A DNA stretch of 41,089 nucleotides. Source: Planctomycetota bacterium. GTDB taxonomy: Bacteria > Planctomycetota > Planctomycetia > Pirellulales > Pirellulaceae. The notes beneath the pieces are model-generated. The model was not told the origin of the DNA and ran no database searches. It saw only the letters and a list, made by a program, of their open reading frames with translations. Made by a program: the position numbers and the translations under genes. Numbering within the stretch: the stretch's first letter is position 1; the number at the start of each line of letters is the position of its first letter. The stretch covers positions 749,475 through 790,563 of the forward strand of contig JABAAE010000001.1 of NCBI GenBank assembly GCA_014238905.1, written 5' to 3'. Below, in pieces: positions 1-8,061 of the stretch.

Positions 1-16
1 ATCAAACCGGTGATCA

Positions 17-60
17 AACCAAAGCAGACGCCAACAAAATTGGTGTCTGCTTTTTTGGTT
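17..60 (+). terminator. Intrinsic terminator of a gene upstream of the window
   Basis: The arms GCAGACGCCAA and TTGGTGTCTGC form an 11-bp stem (one G-T pair) around a short loop and are followed on the plus strand by six T residues. This is a textbook Rho-independent terminator for a plus-strand gene lying left of the window. On the minus strand the T-run is only three long, so it may serve the convergent LURP-one-like gene less efficiently. Confidence 0.8.
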
Positions 61-142
61 ACTGATTGGCCATGATCAGGCAATCCGGATGGTTAGCACA
101 GTGGCTTCAGTTGATCGCTTTGTTTGTGCCGATCTAATTGTC

Positions 143-649
143 TTATCCATCATGAAGCACCTGGTCAATCACAATACAGGCGCAGAGGATCGAGACGTCA
201 TCTTCGGATTCGACGATATCTACTCCATAGCTATCTGTCCAGTTCCAGTGCTTTTTACTGACCGATGCCACTCGGCGACCCGATCGTCTGAACTCAAATT
301 CATGCTGCCAGAATGATCCATCAATTGCATAATCATTAGGCCCTGGTACGTCGAGCGTAAACTTCTGCTGGAACCAACTAAACTCTTTGACTACTTCAGC
401 AAATACAGTCCCGTTAATAAGAATTTGATAGCGTGGTTGAAACGATAACAGTTTCTGACTGATAAATGCCAACTCGGTGCCCTGCAAATCCTGAAAAGAT
501 AGTTTGTCGCCCCAAGAGAAGGCTTGGCCATCTACAAGGAACTGATCATTTCCTTGCTCGTCAGTGATGGTAAAATCATTACCCCACGACCAAAACTTTT
601 CTTTAATCTTGTAAATCACACTATAGCTCCCTTGCAAAAAATAACGCAC
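143..649 (-). CDS. LURP-one-related (LOR/tubby-like fold) protein
   Basis: About 168 residues if started at the GTG at 649, which gives an N-terminus of the usual LOR form (MRYFLQ...) running straight into the first beta strands. A longer reading frame to 760 adds 37 residues that do not look like the family. The sequence shows the repeated family features: KEKFWSWGNDFTI, then a second strand pair with FSWGDKLSFQDLQGTELAFI, then FTLDVPGPNDY and a C-terminal TDSYGVDI followed by a hydrophobic strand. The family has a 12-stranded barrel around a central helix, known from the plant protein LURP1 and human phospholipid scramblases; in bacteria its role is unknown, so I give no function. No signal peptide is visible, so it is probably cytoplasmic or membrane-associated. 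No good Shine-Dalgarno sequence precedes the GTG, so the start is uncertain. Confidence 0.85.
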   Translation of the reverse strand: MRYFLQGSYSVIYKIKEKFWSWGNDFTITDEQGNDQFLVDGQAFSWGDKLSFQDLQGTELAFISQKLLSFQPRYQILINGTVFAEVVKEFSWFQQKFTLDVPGPNDYAIDGSFWQHEFEFRRSGRRVASVSKKHWNWTDSYGVDIVESEDDVSILCACIVIDQVLHDG

Positions 650-846
650 AATTTGACCGAGTTGGCCAAGGCAATTCTCTCTGGCCGAACGGAGATAAAA
701 TGGTGCGAAGACTCGTTCCCCGCGAAGATAGATCGTGTTGTCTGACGGGGTTGGGTCCAACGTTTTGTAATCTCGCCGATTTGTTATCCGGCCGATTTGT
801 TGGATTTAAGAAGTTCTGCAGAGAGAGCTCTTTAACTGACATGACA

Positions 847-1161
847 CTAACGTTCGAGAAGCTTTACGATTGGATCGATGAATATCGAGAAGCCAAATAT
901 CATCCCTATTATTAGTGATGCGGCCAACATGGCGGCACCCACGATTCGCCACTTTAATCGCTCATTATCGTAACCGACAAAGCACATTGCGCCGGCCACG
1001 ATCGCCAATAGAGGAATGGTGTCAAATACCAGGATCGAACTGATCCAGTTGTAGGTTTCCCTTCAGGTAGCCCCCTCTCATCCGCGGACCATTCGGTAGA
1101 GTCCGTAGGTATTGATTACCCACACCCCTATAAACGAAATGAAAAACGAGTTTCTGATCAT
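847..1161 (-). pseudogene. Small three-helix membrane protein frame interrupted by two in-frame TGA codons
   Basis: One reading frame runs from ATG (1159-1161) to TAG (847-849), 105 codons, but contains TGA at 1078-1080 and again at 1063-1065. Both sides look like the same membrane protein: a first hydrophobic helix (FFISFIGVWVINTYGLY), then after the stops SSILVFDTIPLLAIVAGAM and a third helix VGAAMLAASLIIGMIFGF. The simplest reading is a decaying gene in which two CGA (Arg) codons became TGA; restoring Arg gives a natural positively charged loop between helices one and two. A weaker possibility is recoding of TGA, because a 5-bp GGATC/GATCC hairpin lies 21 bases beyond the second TGA. I do not recognise the family. 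It lies downstream of flhB on the same strand but separated by about 140 bases. Confidence 0.45.
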
Positions 1162-1298
1162 GACTTGGCGGTCCTAGGGTACTCTAAAGATAAGTAACTA
1201 AAGTGAGTGTTTCGTCAATCGACAGGGGATATTGAAAACAAAAATCGTCGATGAAGGATTTTCTTAACAAATCCTGATACCTAACATGGCCCAGGCGA

Positions 1299-2405
1299 TT
1301 AGGCTGCTCGTCGTCGTACGATGGATTGTTGACGCGAAACGTATGCCAGAATCTCTGCCACAGCCTGATAGAGTTCCAGCGGAATTTCTTCGCCAACATT
1401 AACCATCGCGTAGAGGGCTCGGGCAATCGGTTTTCGTTCGATGACCGGTACTTTATTCGCTTCGGCTATCTCGATTATTTTCAAGGCGAGCGCATCAGCA
1501 CCTTTGGCAAGGACTACCGGTGCGTTGTCCTGACCCCTGTCAAATCGAAGTGCAATCGCCAGGTGGGTTGGGTTTCGGATGATCACGCTGGCCTCGGGTA
1601 TTTCCCTTAACATGGCGGTACGTTGGCCAATTTCTCGTTGTAGCTTTCGCATCCTGGCCCGCAAAAGTGGATCGCCTTCATTTTCCTTATGTTCATCGCG
1701 CAGTTCTTTGCGTGTCATCTTAAGATCCTGAACGTGTTTCCATTTTTGGAAAAGAAGATCGGCTAAACCGATCAGGACCATCGCTGCCGCAATTGCCAGC
1801 GCGACTTGGAGAGTCAATTGCCAACCCATCGCTACCGAGGCTGCCATTTGTATTCCGCAACTCGCCGAGATTCGGTCCATCGAGCCAAGCATTAACCAGT
1901 ACACCACCGCCGACATGGCGCTAACCTTGGTAACCGCCATGACGCCTCGTATGACCGCTCGCATCGAAAAGATTTTTTTGAACCCTTTAATGGGATCCAG
2001 CTTCTCAAAATTTGGGGTGAGTGGTTTCCAGGTGATTTTCAATCCCGTCACCAATGCCCCGTTAAAAAACGCTATCGCGAATGTGGCAACCATTAGGGGA
2101 AGAATCAGCGTTGTTAGCTCCATCAGGCCAAATCGGACGAGATTAGCAGCGAAATTATTTGGCTCAAAACCCTGGTCGGTAATTAACTGGATGTTAAGGC
2201 GACTGGTGCTCAATCCGAGTTTTATTTTTTCAGTTAGCGTTTCATAAAACCATGTTCCGGCAAACAGGAAGAAGATGGTACCGGTTAGCATCATCAGCCC
2301 TGCTGCAAAGTCCGCGCTTTGGACAACTTGGCCCTCCTCAGCGGCTTTTTCAAATCGCCGCTGGGTTGGCTGTTCTGTTTTTTCCTGTCCTTGGTCTTCT
2401 GCCAT
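1299..2405 (-). CDS. flhB: Flagellar type III export apparatus protein FlhB
   Basis: 368 residues, normal length for FlhB, the inner-membrane export-gate protein that switches the flagellar secretion system from rod/hook to filament substrates. The N-terminus has the family signature (EKTEQPTQRR..KA.EEGQV), followed by four hydrophobic helices between about residues 33 and 215 and a cytoplasmic domain starting with the conserved DPLLRARMRKLQRE. The autocleavage motif NPTH is intact at residues 278-281, so normal self-processing between Asn and Pro is expected. It is the last gene of a minus-strand flagellar series, 61 bases after fliR. The residues after the NPTH region (HLAIALRF..., VLAKGADALALKI) match the family. 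Stop is TAA. Confidence 0.97.
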   Translation of the reverse strand: MAEDQGQEKTEQPTQRRFEKAAEEGQVVQSADFAAGLMMLTGTIFFLFAGTWFYETLTEKIKLGLSTSRLNIQLITDQGFEPNNFAANLVRFGLMELTTLILPLMVATFAIAFFNGALVTGLKITWKPLTPNFEKLDPIKGFKKIFSMRAVIRGVMAVTKVSAMSAVVYWLMLGSMDRISASCGIQMAASVAMGWQLTLQVALAIAAAMVLIGLADLLFQKWKHVQDLKMTRKELRDEHKENEGDPLLRARMRKLQREIGQRTAMLREIPEASVIIRNPTHLAIALRFDRGQDNAPVVLAKGADALALKIIEIAEANKVPVIERKPIARALYAMVNVGEEIPLELYQAVAEILAYVSRQQSIVRRRAA

Positions 2406-2466
2406 GGCTTAGCGGCTGTTCTTGTCGTCGTAGTGGATTGGATACTGGCGGGCATGCAGCCCGGGA

Positions 2467-3261
2467 TCAAGTCATGCTGGAAAGGAATTGGTGAATCCAG
2501 CCAAAAGCTTTTTCAAAATAGGACTGTGTAGCATTGAGTATCTGCGGCAGAAATAACCAGGTAAAAAACAACCCGCCTGCAACGCGAATTGATAGTCCTA
2601 CCGAGAAAATGTTCATTGTTGGAGCAGTCTTGGTGAGCAGAAGAAGAATGACCAATATGATAAAAAGGCTGATCCCGATTGGGGCAATCATGGCGAGCCC
2701 ATATTGTTCCATTTGAGTTAATAAACCAAGGATCATTTCTGATGCTGATGTCGTTGCGGCGATACTGCCGATGGGCAGTATCACCAAAGAATGATTCAGC
2801 AATTCAATCAGAAGGTAATGGAGATCGAGGCAGAAAAACAGCATTAATGCTACCGTCTGCATGAGGCTTGAAACCACGTCCGAGTTGGCTTGGGTGGCCG
2901 GATCGGACATCGAAGCCATCGACAACCCCATTTCTTGGGCAAGGTAGGAACCGGCTATTTGCAGGGGATAAATGAATAAGCCAAACGAAAATCCAAGCAA
3001 AGCGCCGATAATAAATTCGCTTCCGGTCGCAAAGAAGAACCCTAGCCAGGTTAGTTGATTGGGACGGAGACTGATTGAGGGCGCCTGCGATGGATCGAGT
3101 GCCATAAACCACAAGGTGGTCAAAGAAAGCGAAAGGCCGACGAGAATCAGGCCGGGAATCATCTTGCGGCCGAAGAAAGGTAGGACGGCGAAAAAAGTGG
3201 TGACCCGGACCAGGATAAGCATGAACGTCAGGACGGATACTTCGATCGAATCCCCATTCAA
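2467..3261 (-). CDS. fliR: Flagellar export gate protein FliR
   Basis: 264 residues, typical for FliR. FliR forms the core of the export gate together with FliP and FliQ in the inner membrane. About six hydrophobic segments can be seen, starting with VSVLTFMLILVRVTTFFAVL and the family-typical LPFFGRKMIPGLILVGLS, and later GSYLAQEMGLSMASMSDP, the conserved loop where FliR proteins carry a G-x-x-x-G-x-x-MA-like pattern. The start ATG overlaps the stop of fliQ by four bases (ATGA), so translation of fliQ and fliR is coupled. The gene is followed by flhB after a short gap, the usual fliQ-fliR-flhB order. Confidence 0.96.
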   Translation of the reverse strand: MNGDSIEVSVLTFMLILVRVTTFFAVLPFFGRKMIPGLILVGLSLSLTTLWFMALDPSQAPSISLRPNQLTWLGFFFATGSEFIIGALLGFSFGLFIYPLQIAGSYLAQEMGLSMASMSDPATQANSDVVSSLMQTVALMLFFCLDLHYLLIELLNHSLVILPIGSIAATTSASEMILGLLTQMEQYGLAMIAPIGISLFIILVILLLLTKTAPTMNIFSVGLSIRVAGGLFFTWLFLPQILNATQSYFEKAFGWIHQFLSSMT

Positions 3262-3527
3262 AACGGAACCTCCAGGATGTACGTAATCGACTTCTCAGTG
3301 AAGAGCGTGATGACCTGAAAGCTCCACGGCAATGTTAGTGCGATAACGACGCCAACTGCCAGAATCCTTGGAGCGAATGACAGCGTTTGTTCCTGAATAC
3401 TGGTAATGGTCTGGATGATACTGACTACCAAGCCGACAACCAAACTGGTAATGACCGCTGGTCCCACCAACAGCAGACCTGTCCAGAGAAGGTCTTTGGA
3501 TAACATCTCAACGTGAGATCCAATCAT
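3258..3527 (-). CDS. fliQ: Flagellar export gate protein FliQ
   Basis: 89 residues with two hydrophobic hairpin helices (LLWTGLLLVGPAVITSLVVG and ILAVGVVIALTLPW) joined by the family-conserved segment SIIQTITSIQEQTLSFAPRI. FliQ is a small subunit of the FliPQR gate complex. The length and both helices match the family. It overlaps fliR by four bases. Unusually, fliP, its normal upstream neighbour, is not here; the preceding gene encodes a MotE-like coiled-coil protein instead, so fliP must sit elsewhere. Confidence 0.97.
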   Translation of the reverse strand: MIGSHVEMLSKDLLWTGLLLVGPAVITSLVVGLVVSIIQTITSIQEQTLSFAPRILAVGVVIALTLPWSFQVITLFTEKSITYILEVPF

Positions 3528-3592
3528 AACGTTGGCCTTGAAAATCCGTTTTTATTAAAGACTCTAGAGTACACCCGGCTCAGTCCGCGAGC

Positions 3593-4369
3593 TTAGCGTT
3601 TTTTCTTCTTCTGATCCAAAAGGGTAGCCTGTTTGGCAAAAGCATCGGTGGTGGCATTGAGCACCTGCTGCCGTAAAGTTGAATCTTCGATCGCAGCGAT
3701 TGCCTTGGCTGCATTCTTTTTGTCAAATTTGCTCAGCAAAATCCCAACCCGTTCTAACTCGCCGTCATTTGCGAATCCGACGATTGTCTCCGCCAGTTGC
3801 GCCGGTTCCAGGGTTTCGATCAACGCGGCAGTTTCAGTTTGACCGATTTCCTGGCCAAGGGTCTGCTTGGCAGATTCGCCCTCTTGCAGGTCTTTGATTT
3901 GCTTTAGGTCATTTTCGATTTTCTGCTTTTTGGTTTCGATTAACTTTAAGATCCGCTGGCCTTCTGTCACACGGGTCTGGGCTTCCTTGACAACGCTCTC
4001 AAATTCCCGTTTTTCCCGTTGAATATCGGTCAGGATAAACTGCATTTTTGCTTCGCGGCGATTTAATTCCTGTTCCCTGCCACGTAATAGCATCTCTTTG
4101 GCCTTCACGGATTCCGCAAGATCCAGAATCGTCCTCTCGCTTAAGGATTTGCTTTGAAACGGGGCTGGTAGAGGTTTTCCATTAGCGCCGATCATGGGTT
4201 GGATAGGATTGATACCCGCACTGAAGGATCCACTCTGGGCGTCGCCGTCTTCATTTTTCGCTACTTCTTTTTTGTCCTCTTCCTTCTGTACCAATTGCAT
4301 TGTTGAATAGGCGTAGGCACCACCGAAAAAAATCAGGCCGACGACGGCGGTGATGAGTAGGCTTTTCAT
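3593..4369 (-). CDS. MotE-like flagellar coiled-coil protein with MgtE_N/FliG-like C-terminal domain
   Basis: 258 residues. One N-terminal membrane helix or signal anchor (about residues 4-22), a low-complexity stretch rich in K, E and D, a long charged coiled coil (about 85-170, including EQELNRREAKMQF and KQKIENDLKQIKDL), and a helical C-terminal domain with the two-helix pattern LAETIVGFANDGELERVGILLSKFD..KAAKAIAAI seen in MgtE N-terminal and FliG-like domains. Proteins of this build in flagellar operons (MotE of alphaproteobacteria, FlbB-like proteins) act in the periplasm or at the motor base as chaperones or scaffolds for the motor. Here that role is an inference from architecture and from its place between flgC and fliQ. 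Confidence 0.75.
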   Translation of the reverse strand: MKSLLITAVVGLIFFGGAYAYSTMQLVQKEEDKKEVAKNEDGDAQSGSFSAGINPIQPMIGANGKPLPAPFQSKSLSERTILDLAESVKAKEMLLRGREQELNRREAKMQFILTDIQREKREFESVVKEAQTRVTEGQRILKLIETKKQKIENDLKQIKDLQEGESAKQTLGQEIGQTETAALIETLEPAQLAETIVGFANDGELERVGILLSKFDKKNAAKAIAAIEDSTLRQQVLNATTDAFAKQATLLDQKKKKR

Positions 4370-4438
4370 GACTTTCTTTCGAGGTGGTAATGTGCGGTTG
4401 TTGTAGAGCTAGTTGAGCTTTCGGAAAAAATCCCGATA

Positions 4439-4882
4439 TTAACTCCGCAGAATCTGTAAAGACTGCTCTATCATCTGTTTGAAGGACTGGATCGCTTTTA
4501 AATTTGCTTCGTATATTCTCGTGGCGGTAACCAAATCGACCATTTCATTTGGCAGTTTGACGTTCGGCATTTTCAACACTCCATCCGCGTCAGCATGCGG
4601 ATGATTTGGCTGAAGAATTTCATGGAAATCAGACATGTCAGGGGCAACACCCGCGACTCGAACCCCGCCCATTTGAGGGTCGCTCAACAGGCCCCCATTT
4701 AGAGACAGAGCATCCTGCAACTGAGCTTCAAAAACCACCTGCTTGCGGCGGTAGGGTTGGCCATCCACATCTCGGGTCGTTTGGGCATTGGCGATGTTGT
4801 TGGCGACAACTTCCATCCGAAATCGCTCGGCAGACATGCCAGATGCACTGATGTCCAGCATCCCGAACAATCCAGATCCCAT
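4439..4882 (-). CDS. flgC: Flagellar basal-body rod protein FlgC
   Basis: 147 residues, typical for FlgC, a proximal rod subunit exported by the flagellar type III system. The N-terminal region has the rod/hook-family pattern LDISASGMSAERFRMEVVANNIANAQT, and the C-terminal region ends with the complementary helix MVDLVTATRIYEANLKAIQSFKQMI. Between them lies the FlgC-type segment PYRRKQVVFEAQL. No cleaved signal peptide, as expected for this export route. It follows flgB by 73 bases; fliE, which usually follows flgC, is absent here. Confidence 0.97.
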   Translation of the reverse strand: MGSGLFGMLDISASGMSAERFRMEVVANNIANAQTTRDVDGQPYRRKQVVFEAQLQDALSLNGGLLSDPQMGGVRVAGVAPDMSDFHEILQPNHPHADADGVLKMPNVKLPNEMVDLVTATRIYEANLKAIQSFKQMIEQSLQILRS

Positions 4883-4956
4883 AGTTGCACCTTTTTAAAA
4901 ATTCGCCCAAATAGAATTACCAAAAATCTCCGGAACTTGCCGTGTAAAAAATCGGC

Positions 4957-5307
4957 TTAGGATCGGCCAGTAATGGCTGCCCGATAGGTTCCCAATTTGC
5001 TGGCGATGATTTGCGTGTAGGTTTGATACTCCAACGCGTTTTTGGTCATATTGGATAACTCACGATCAACGTCGACATTATTTCCATCCTGCCGGGCAAC
5101 GAGACCCTCCACGTTGTAGATCTTCCCGTCTTTTCCCGGTGTGGCGATTCCGGAAATCTGACTCAGGACATCGTCAAAGCGAATGTCTTTTGTCTGGAAA
5201 TTAGGCGTGTTGACATTGGCAAGATTGCTACTGATTATTTCATGTTTCGCCTGGCTTTGATTCAACAAAGCGCTGAGCTGGTCGATTTGTGAAGATTTTC
5301 CGATCAT
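4957..5307 (-). CDS. flgB: Flagellar basal-body rod protein FlgB
   Basis: 116 residues, slightly short but complete for FlgB, the innermost proximal rod protein. It shows the family's N-terminal pattern QAKHEIISSNLANVNTPNFQ and the middle segment DIRFDDVLSQI, then the C-terminal helix ELSNMTKNALEYQTYTQI followed by KLGTYRAAITG. It is the first gene of the minus-strand flagellar series. A small palindrome, CGCC-TAAA-GGCG, lies about 30 bases upstream of the ATG at roughly 5336-5347 and may be part of the control region; no clear sigma-factor consensus could be assigned. Confidence 0.96.
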   Translation of the reverse strand: MIGKSSQIDQLSALLNQSQAKHEIISSNLANVNTPNFQTKDIRFDDVLSQISGIATPGKDGKIYNVEGLVARQDGNNVDVDRELSNMTKNALEYQTYTQIIASKLGTYRAAITGRS

Positions 5308-5543
5308 ATCGATTTATTCGGTTATAGAATCTTTTCGCCTTTAGGCGTTTCGTTTCAAATCCCGGTTTTTTTCAAGGTGTGATAGCATGCAGGCGCTGGA
5401 TTCCCCGCGAATCGTCGCCAGGTTTCATCTAGACGTTCTTTTCTGCTATCACTCAAGCAGTCAAGGTGCGCCAGCAAAGGTGGCATTGAGGACGTCGGAG
5501 ATCAGGAAGAGCCTCGACCGCCGAACCTGCGGAATGTGTGGGC

Positions 5544-5876
5544 TTACTGGAGCCATGCCGTTTGGATTGACCGTTGCCTTTCCATTGACCGTTGCCTTTC
5601 CATTGACCGTTGCCTTTCCATTGACCGTTGCCTAGCCAACGGCTCATTGGAAATGTAGACGGTTTTCGATGGTGCCTGCCAAGAGATCGGAACATTGATT
5701 TGACCGCCTCCACATTGATGTGCGGCATGTTTCTCGGTCAGGGCGACGGTGTTTAGATGACCATGCTGGTAGGTGTGCAGTCCGAACAAGGGCGCATGAT
5801 CGAAAGAAGATCCGGCGACTGAGATGCCGGAAAAAACAGCTAACAACAATAATCGTATTGTCTTGGATTGGCACAT
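5544..5876 (-). CDS. Putative small secreted protein ending in hexapeptide repeats
   Basis: About 110 residues from the ATG at 5876. A basic N-terminus (MCQSKT) and a hydrophobic core IRLLLLAVFSGISVAG look like a signal peptide. The mature part contains several His residues and two Cys, and the C-terminus is made of about four copies of a six-residue unit (RSMERQ) encoded by an 18-bp DNA tandem repeat. Because 18 is a multiple of three, copy-number change would keep the frame. A competing frame (5453-5728, minus strand) reads the repeat as NGQWKG but lacks a signal peptide. Family not recognised, function unknown. It could also be a non-coding repeat region; the signal-peptide-like start is the main support. 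Confidence 0.4.
   Translation of the reverse strand: MCQSKTIRLLLLAVFSGISVAGSSFDHAPLFGLHTYQHGHLNTVALTEKHAAHQCGGGQINVPISWQAPSKTVYISNEPLARQRSMERQRSMERQRSMERQRSIQTAWLQ
5566..5637. repeat. 18-bp tandem repeat, four copies
   Basis: Unit ATTGACCGTTGCCTTTCC, three perfect copies (5566-5583, 5584-5601, 5602-5619) and a fourth with two substitutions (5620-5637). It codes for the C-terminal hexapeptide repeats of the putative secreted protein on the minus strand. Such an array is prone to gain and loss of copies by slippage. Confidence 0.95.
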
Positions 5877-6231
5877 GTGGGTATGAATCGAGATATGGCT
5901 GTTGGAATAATGCGAAGACTCCAATCTCAAGGTTACCGTTTTCCAAGAAAAAATATTCTTGTCCATTAACGCTGGCAAAAACTCAACGACGAAGGTTTTG
6001 CGATATTTCTTACCGCCAGATTCAGCTGGTTGAGAATCAGGCAGCTTGACGATTCAACAGTGTGATTCCAGATCGGTGCACCACTTCTACAGCGCACCAA
6101 TTCAACGGTGCAATCGCAGAAAATATAAGCATAGGTGGCGAGTATCGGCCTTGATTTTCGCCATGATCTGAACCTGAACGGGCAACAGAAACAGCCGCAA
6201 TCAGTTGCTGTTTCCTGCCCCTTTGAGCGGC
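5877..6231. other. Intergenic stretch without a convincing gene
   Basis: About 355 bases between the putative secreted protein and the M28 peptidase gene, both on the minus strand. Only short overlapping reading frames with no family features are present. The one element seen is the hairpin directly after the peptidase gene (separate entry). Confidence 0.5.
6181..6219 (-). terminator. Possible terminator hairpin after the M28 peptidase gene
   Basis: Minus-strand arms AAACAGC and GCTGTTT, extended by an imperfect GGCAG/CTGTTGCC pairing, form a stem about 13 bases downstream of the peptidase stop codon. There is no T-run, so termination efficiency is doubtful; position is the main support. Confidence 0.3.
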
Positions 6232-7707
6232 TTAATCCTTTTTCTTGTAATGGCCATGTTGGTCAGCCAAAAAGATTGATGCGTAATATAGTCTTGCGCA
6301 GTTGGCTATCTTGGAAAAATTGATTCCGGAAATGGTATCGGTGGTTTGATGATAATAGGGGTTAAATCCGCCAAACACGAAGGCCACCGCAATTCCCTTA
6401 TCGTGAAAAGAAGCTTGATCGCTGCGTCGGAAAACGGTGTCCTCTTCGTCATACTCGAATCGATAGCCGACGTACTTGTTGGCTTCCAGCATCGTTTTGT
6501 GCATGTCTTCGGTGATTTTCTTGGTCCCGATCAGATGGATCGAATCTTCATTTTCGGATGCTGCTTCATCATCACTTTCCTCGTTTCTGCCAATCATGTC
6601 GATGTTCAGCATGCAGATGCAGTCCTTGAGTGGTTTGATCGGATTGTTGGCATAATGTCGGGAGCCAATTAATCCCATTTCTTCCGCCGCAAACCACATG
6701 ATCAAAACGCTCCGTTTTGGACGGGTTCCGTTGGCCGAAAGTGCTTTGGCAACCTGGAGGATTGCGGTAGAGCCACTGGCGTTGTCGTCAGCACCTGGAA
6801 AGAGACCTCGCTCGTTTTTCCCAAGGTGATCCAAGTGAGCCCCGATGATAATGTGCTCGTGTTTGAGCTTTGGATCAGAACCCTCAAGCCAGCCGACAAC
6901 ATTGGGATTGCGTAGCGGTTGGTCGACTACCTTGAGTTGGATCTTCAATTTCTGTTCGGTTGTCTTGACCATTGCACCGGTATCCTTTTCGCCCAGTTCA
7001 ACAACCGCAGCCTTCAAACCGGCGGCTTCGGCCAACTTCTTTGCTGTTGCCGTTGTGATAGTAGCGCTAACGCTTCCTCCGCCGCGAAGGCCACCGCCGC
7101 GGTTCATCACCGAAGCGTTCTTGATTGTGGCTTGATCATCAACAACGGTGATGATGGATTTGGGCCTCGCGCGGGTCAGGTCACGCATTAATGCGTTGGC
7201 ATTTTTCTGAGCAACGATAACGACCTTTCCGCGGACAGCCTCAAGGTCTCCCAACCTGGCACTTGCGCCGGTCCCTTTTACAAAGACCACTTCGGCGAGA
7301 TTTTCTCCACTACCGCTGAATCGTGTAAAACCGATTTCATTCCCGTTGATCTTTAGTGTTCCTAACTCGATGCTGCTGTTTTGGGGATCGGGTACCATGC
7401 GTGTAAACGGCAGGTTTTGAAAGTAGGATCCGTTGTCTCCAATCGGCTCGAAGCCGTATTCAGCAAGTTTGCCTGCTACAAAAAAAGCGGCTTTCAAATA
7501 ACCGGGTTGACCAGTACCTCTGCCGTCAAAATTTTCTCCAGCCAAAAGGGTTACCCATTTCCCCGCCTGTTTTTCCGTGATGGTTTGAAAACCCTTGCTC
7601 CAGTCCTCGGCCGGTTTAGTGGCACCAGGGTACTGAGCGGAAGCACTGCCGGTCATCAAGGCGCAGACGATCGCGAGTGACTTGAGACTTTGAAAAAACT
7701 GACGCAC
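6232..7707 (-). CDS. Exported M28-family zinc metallopeptidase (PA-domain type)
   Basis: 491 residues from a GTG at 7707, chosen because GGGGAG lies 7-8 bases upstream; a longer start at 7728 would include this ribosome site in the coding region. A signal peptide is visible (hydrophobic core LAIVCALMTG, cleavage after ASA near residue 24). Residues about 110-260 look like the PA-type insert common in M28 aminopeptidases. The co-catalytic zinc site is complete: HLDH (H291), GADDN (D308), AAEE (general base E342 and ligand E343), NIDMIG (D370) and YYHQTTD (H453). Such enzymes remove N-terminal residues from peptides outside the cytoplasm; the exact specificity cannot be read here. It is a single-gene unit on the minus strand. 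Three 14-bp iterons just upstream suggest specific control. Confidence 0.93.
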   Translation of the reverse strand: MRQFFQSLKSLAIVCALMTGSASAQYPGATKPAEDWSKGFQTITEKQAGKWVTLLAGENFDGRGTGQPGYLKAAFFVAGKLAEYGFEPIGDNGSYFQNLPFTRMVPDPQNSSIELGTLKINGNEIGFTRFSGSGENLAEVVFVKGTGASARLGDLEAVRGKVVIVAQKNANALMRDLTRARPKSIITVVDDQATIKNASVMNRGGGLRGGGSVSATITTATAKKLAEAAGLKAAVVELGEKDTGAMVKTTEQKLKIQLKVVDQPLRNPNVVGWLEGSDPKLKHEHIIIGAHLDHLGKNERGLFPGADDNASGSTAILQVAKALSANGTRPKRSVLIMWFAAEEMGLIGSRHYANNPIKPLKDCICMLNIDMIGRNEESDDEAASENEDSIHLIGTKKITEDMHKTMLEANKYVGYRFEYDEEDTVFRRSDQASFHDKGIAVAFVFGGFNPYYHQTTDTISGINFSKIANCARLYYASIFLADQHGHYKKKD

Positions 7708-7740
7708 TAGGTTCTCCCCTGCAATCAAATAAAAAATTGA

Positions 7741-7782
7741 ATTTTCGTTACCTTATTTTCGAACTGCTATTTTCGTTACTTG
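7741..7782. repeat. Three 14-bp iterons upstream of the M28 peptidase gene
   Basis: ATTTTCG recurs exactly every 14 bases (7741, 7755, 7769), and the first and third copies share the longer ATTTTCGTTAC. The array lies 34-75 bases upstream of the GTG start of the peptidase gene, where an activator or repressor would bind. The function as a binding site is inferred from spacing and position. Confidence 0.6.
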
Positions 7783-7942
7783 GCGGCCGACCGTCAAATG
7801 GCAAACGACGTTTGTTGATCTAAAATGACGGATTGTTTGGTCTGTTTCCCTTCTTTTTGAAGAATCCCTGCGTTGATCGCAATTTGATTTAGCGGTTCAA
7901 CGCCTACCGAACAGGTAGTTTTCTACTTTGGGAGCCAATCGT

Positions 7943-7995
7943 GGGCAGGCAAGGGTAACCCTCCCTTGAGCCGATTTGAAGGCCTGCCTTGACCC
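7943..7995. other. Nested inverted repeat in intergenic DNA
   Basis: An outer 7-bp pair GGCAGGC (7944-7950) and GCCTGCC (7982-7988) encloses an inner stem AAGGG/CCCTT (7951-7955 with 7963-7967). It lies in a stretch of about 350 bases (7708-8061) with no gene. It may be a folded RNA element, a REP-like sequence or a terminator for the remnant at 8062-8424 read on the minus strand; no T-run is present. Confidence 0.4.
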
Positions 7996-8061
7996 TTTCA
8001 AAGTCGTTGATCGGTCATTTCAAGCGAAGGATGTGTGGTTTGAGAAAGCTTAAATGACGTA

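Noticed and set aside
1184..1426. 80-codon minus-strand frame over the end of flhB
   Set aside because: It lies in another frame of flhB, whose C-terminus is well conserved; a shadow frame.
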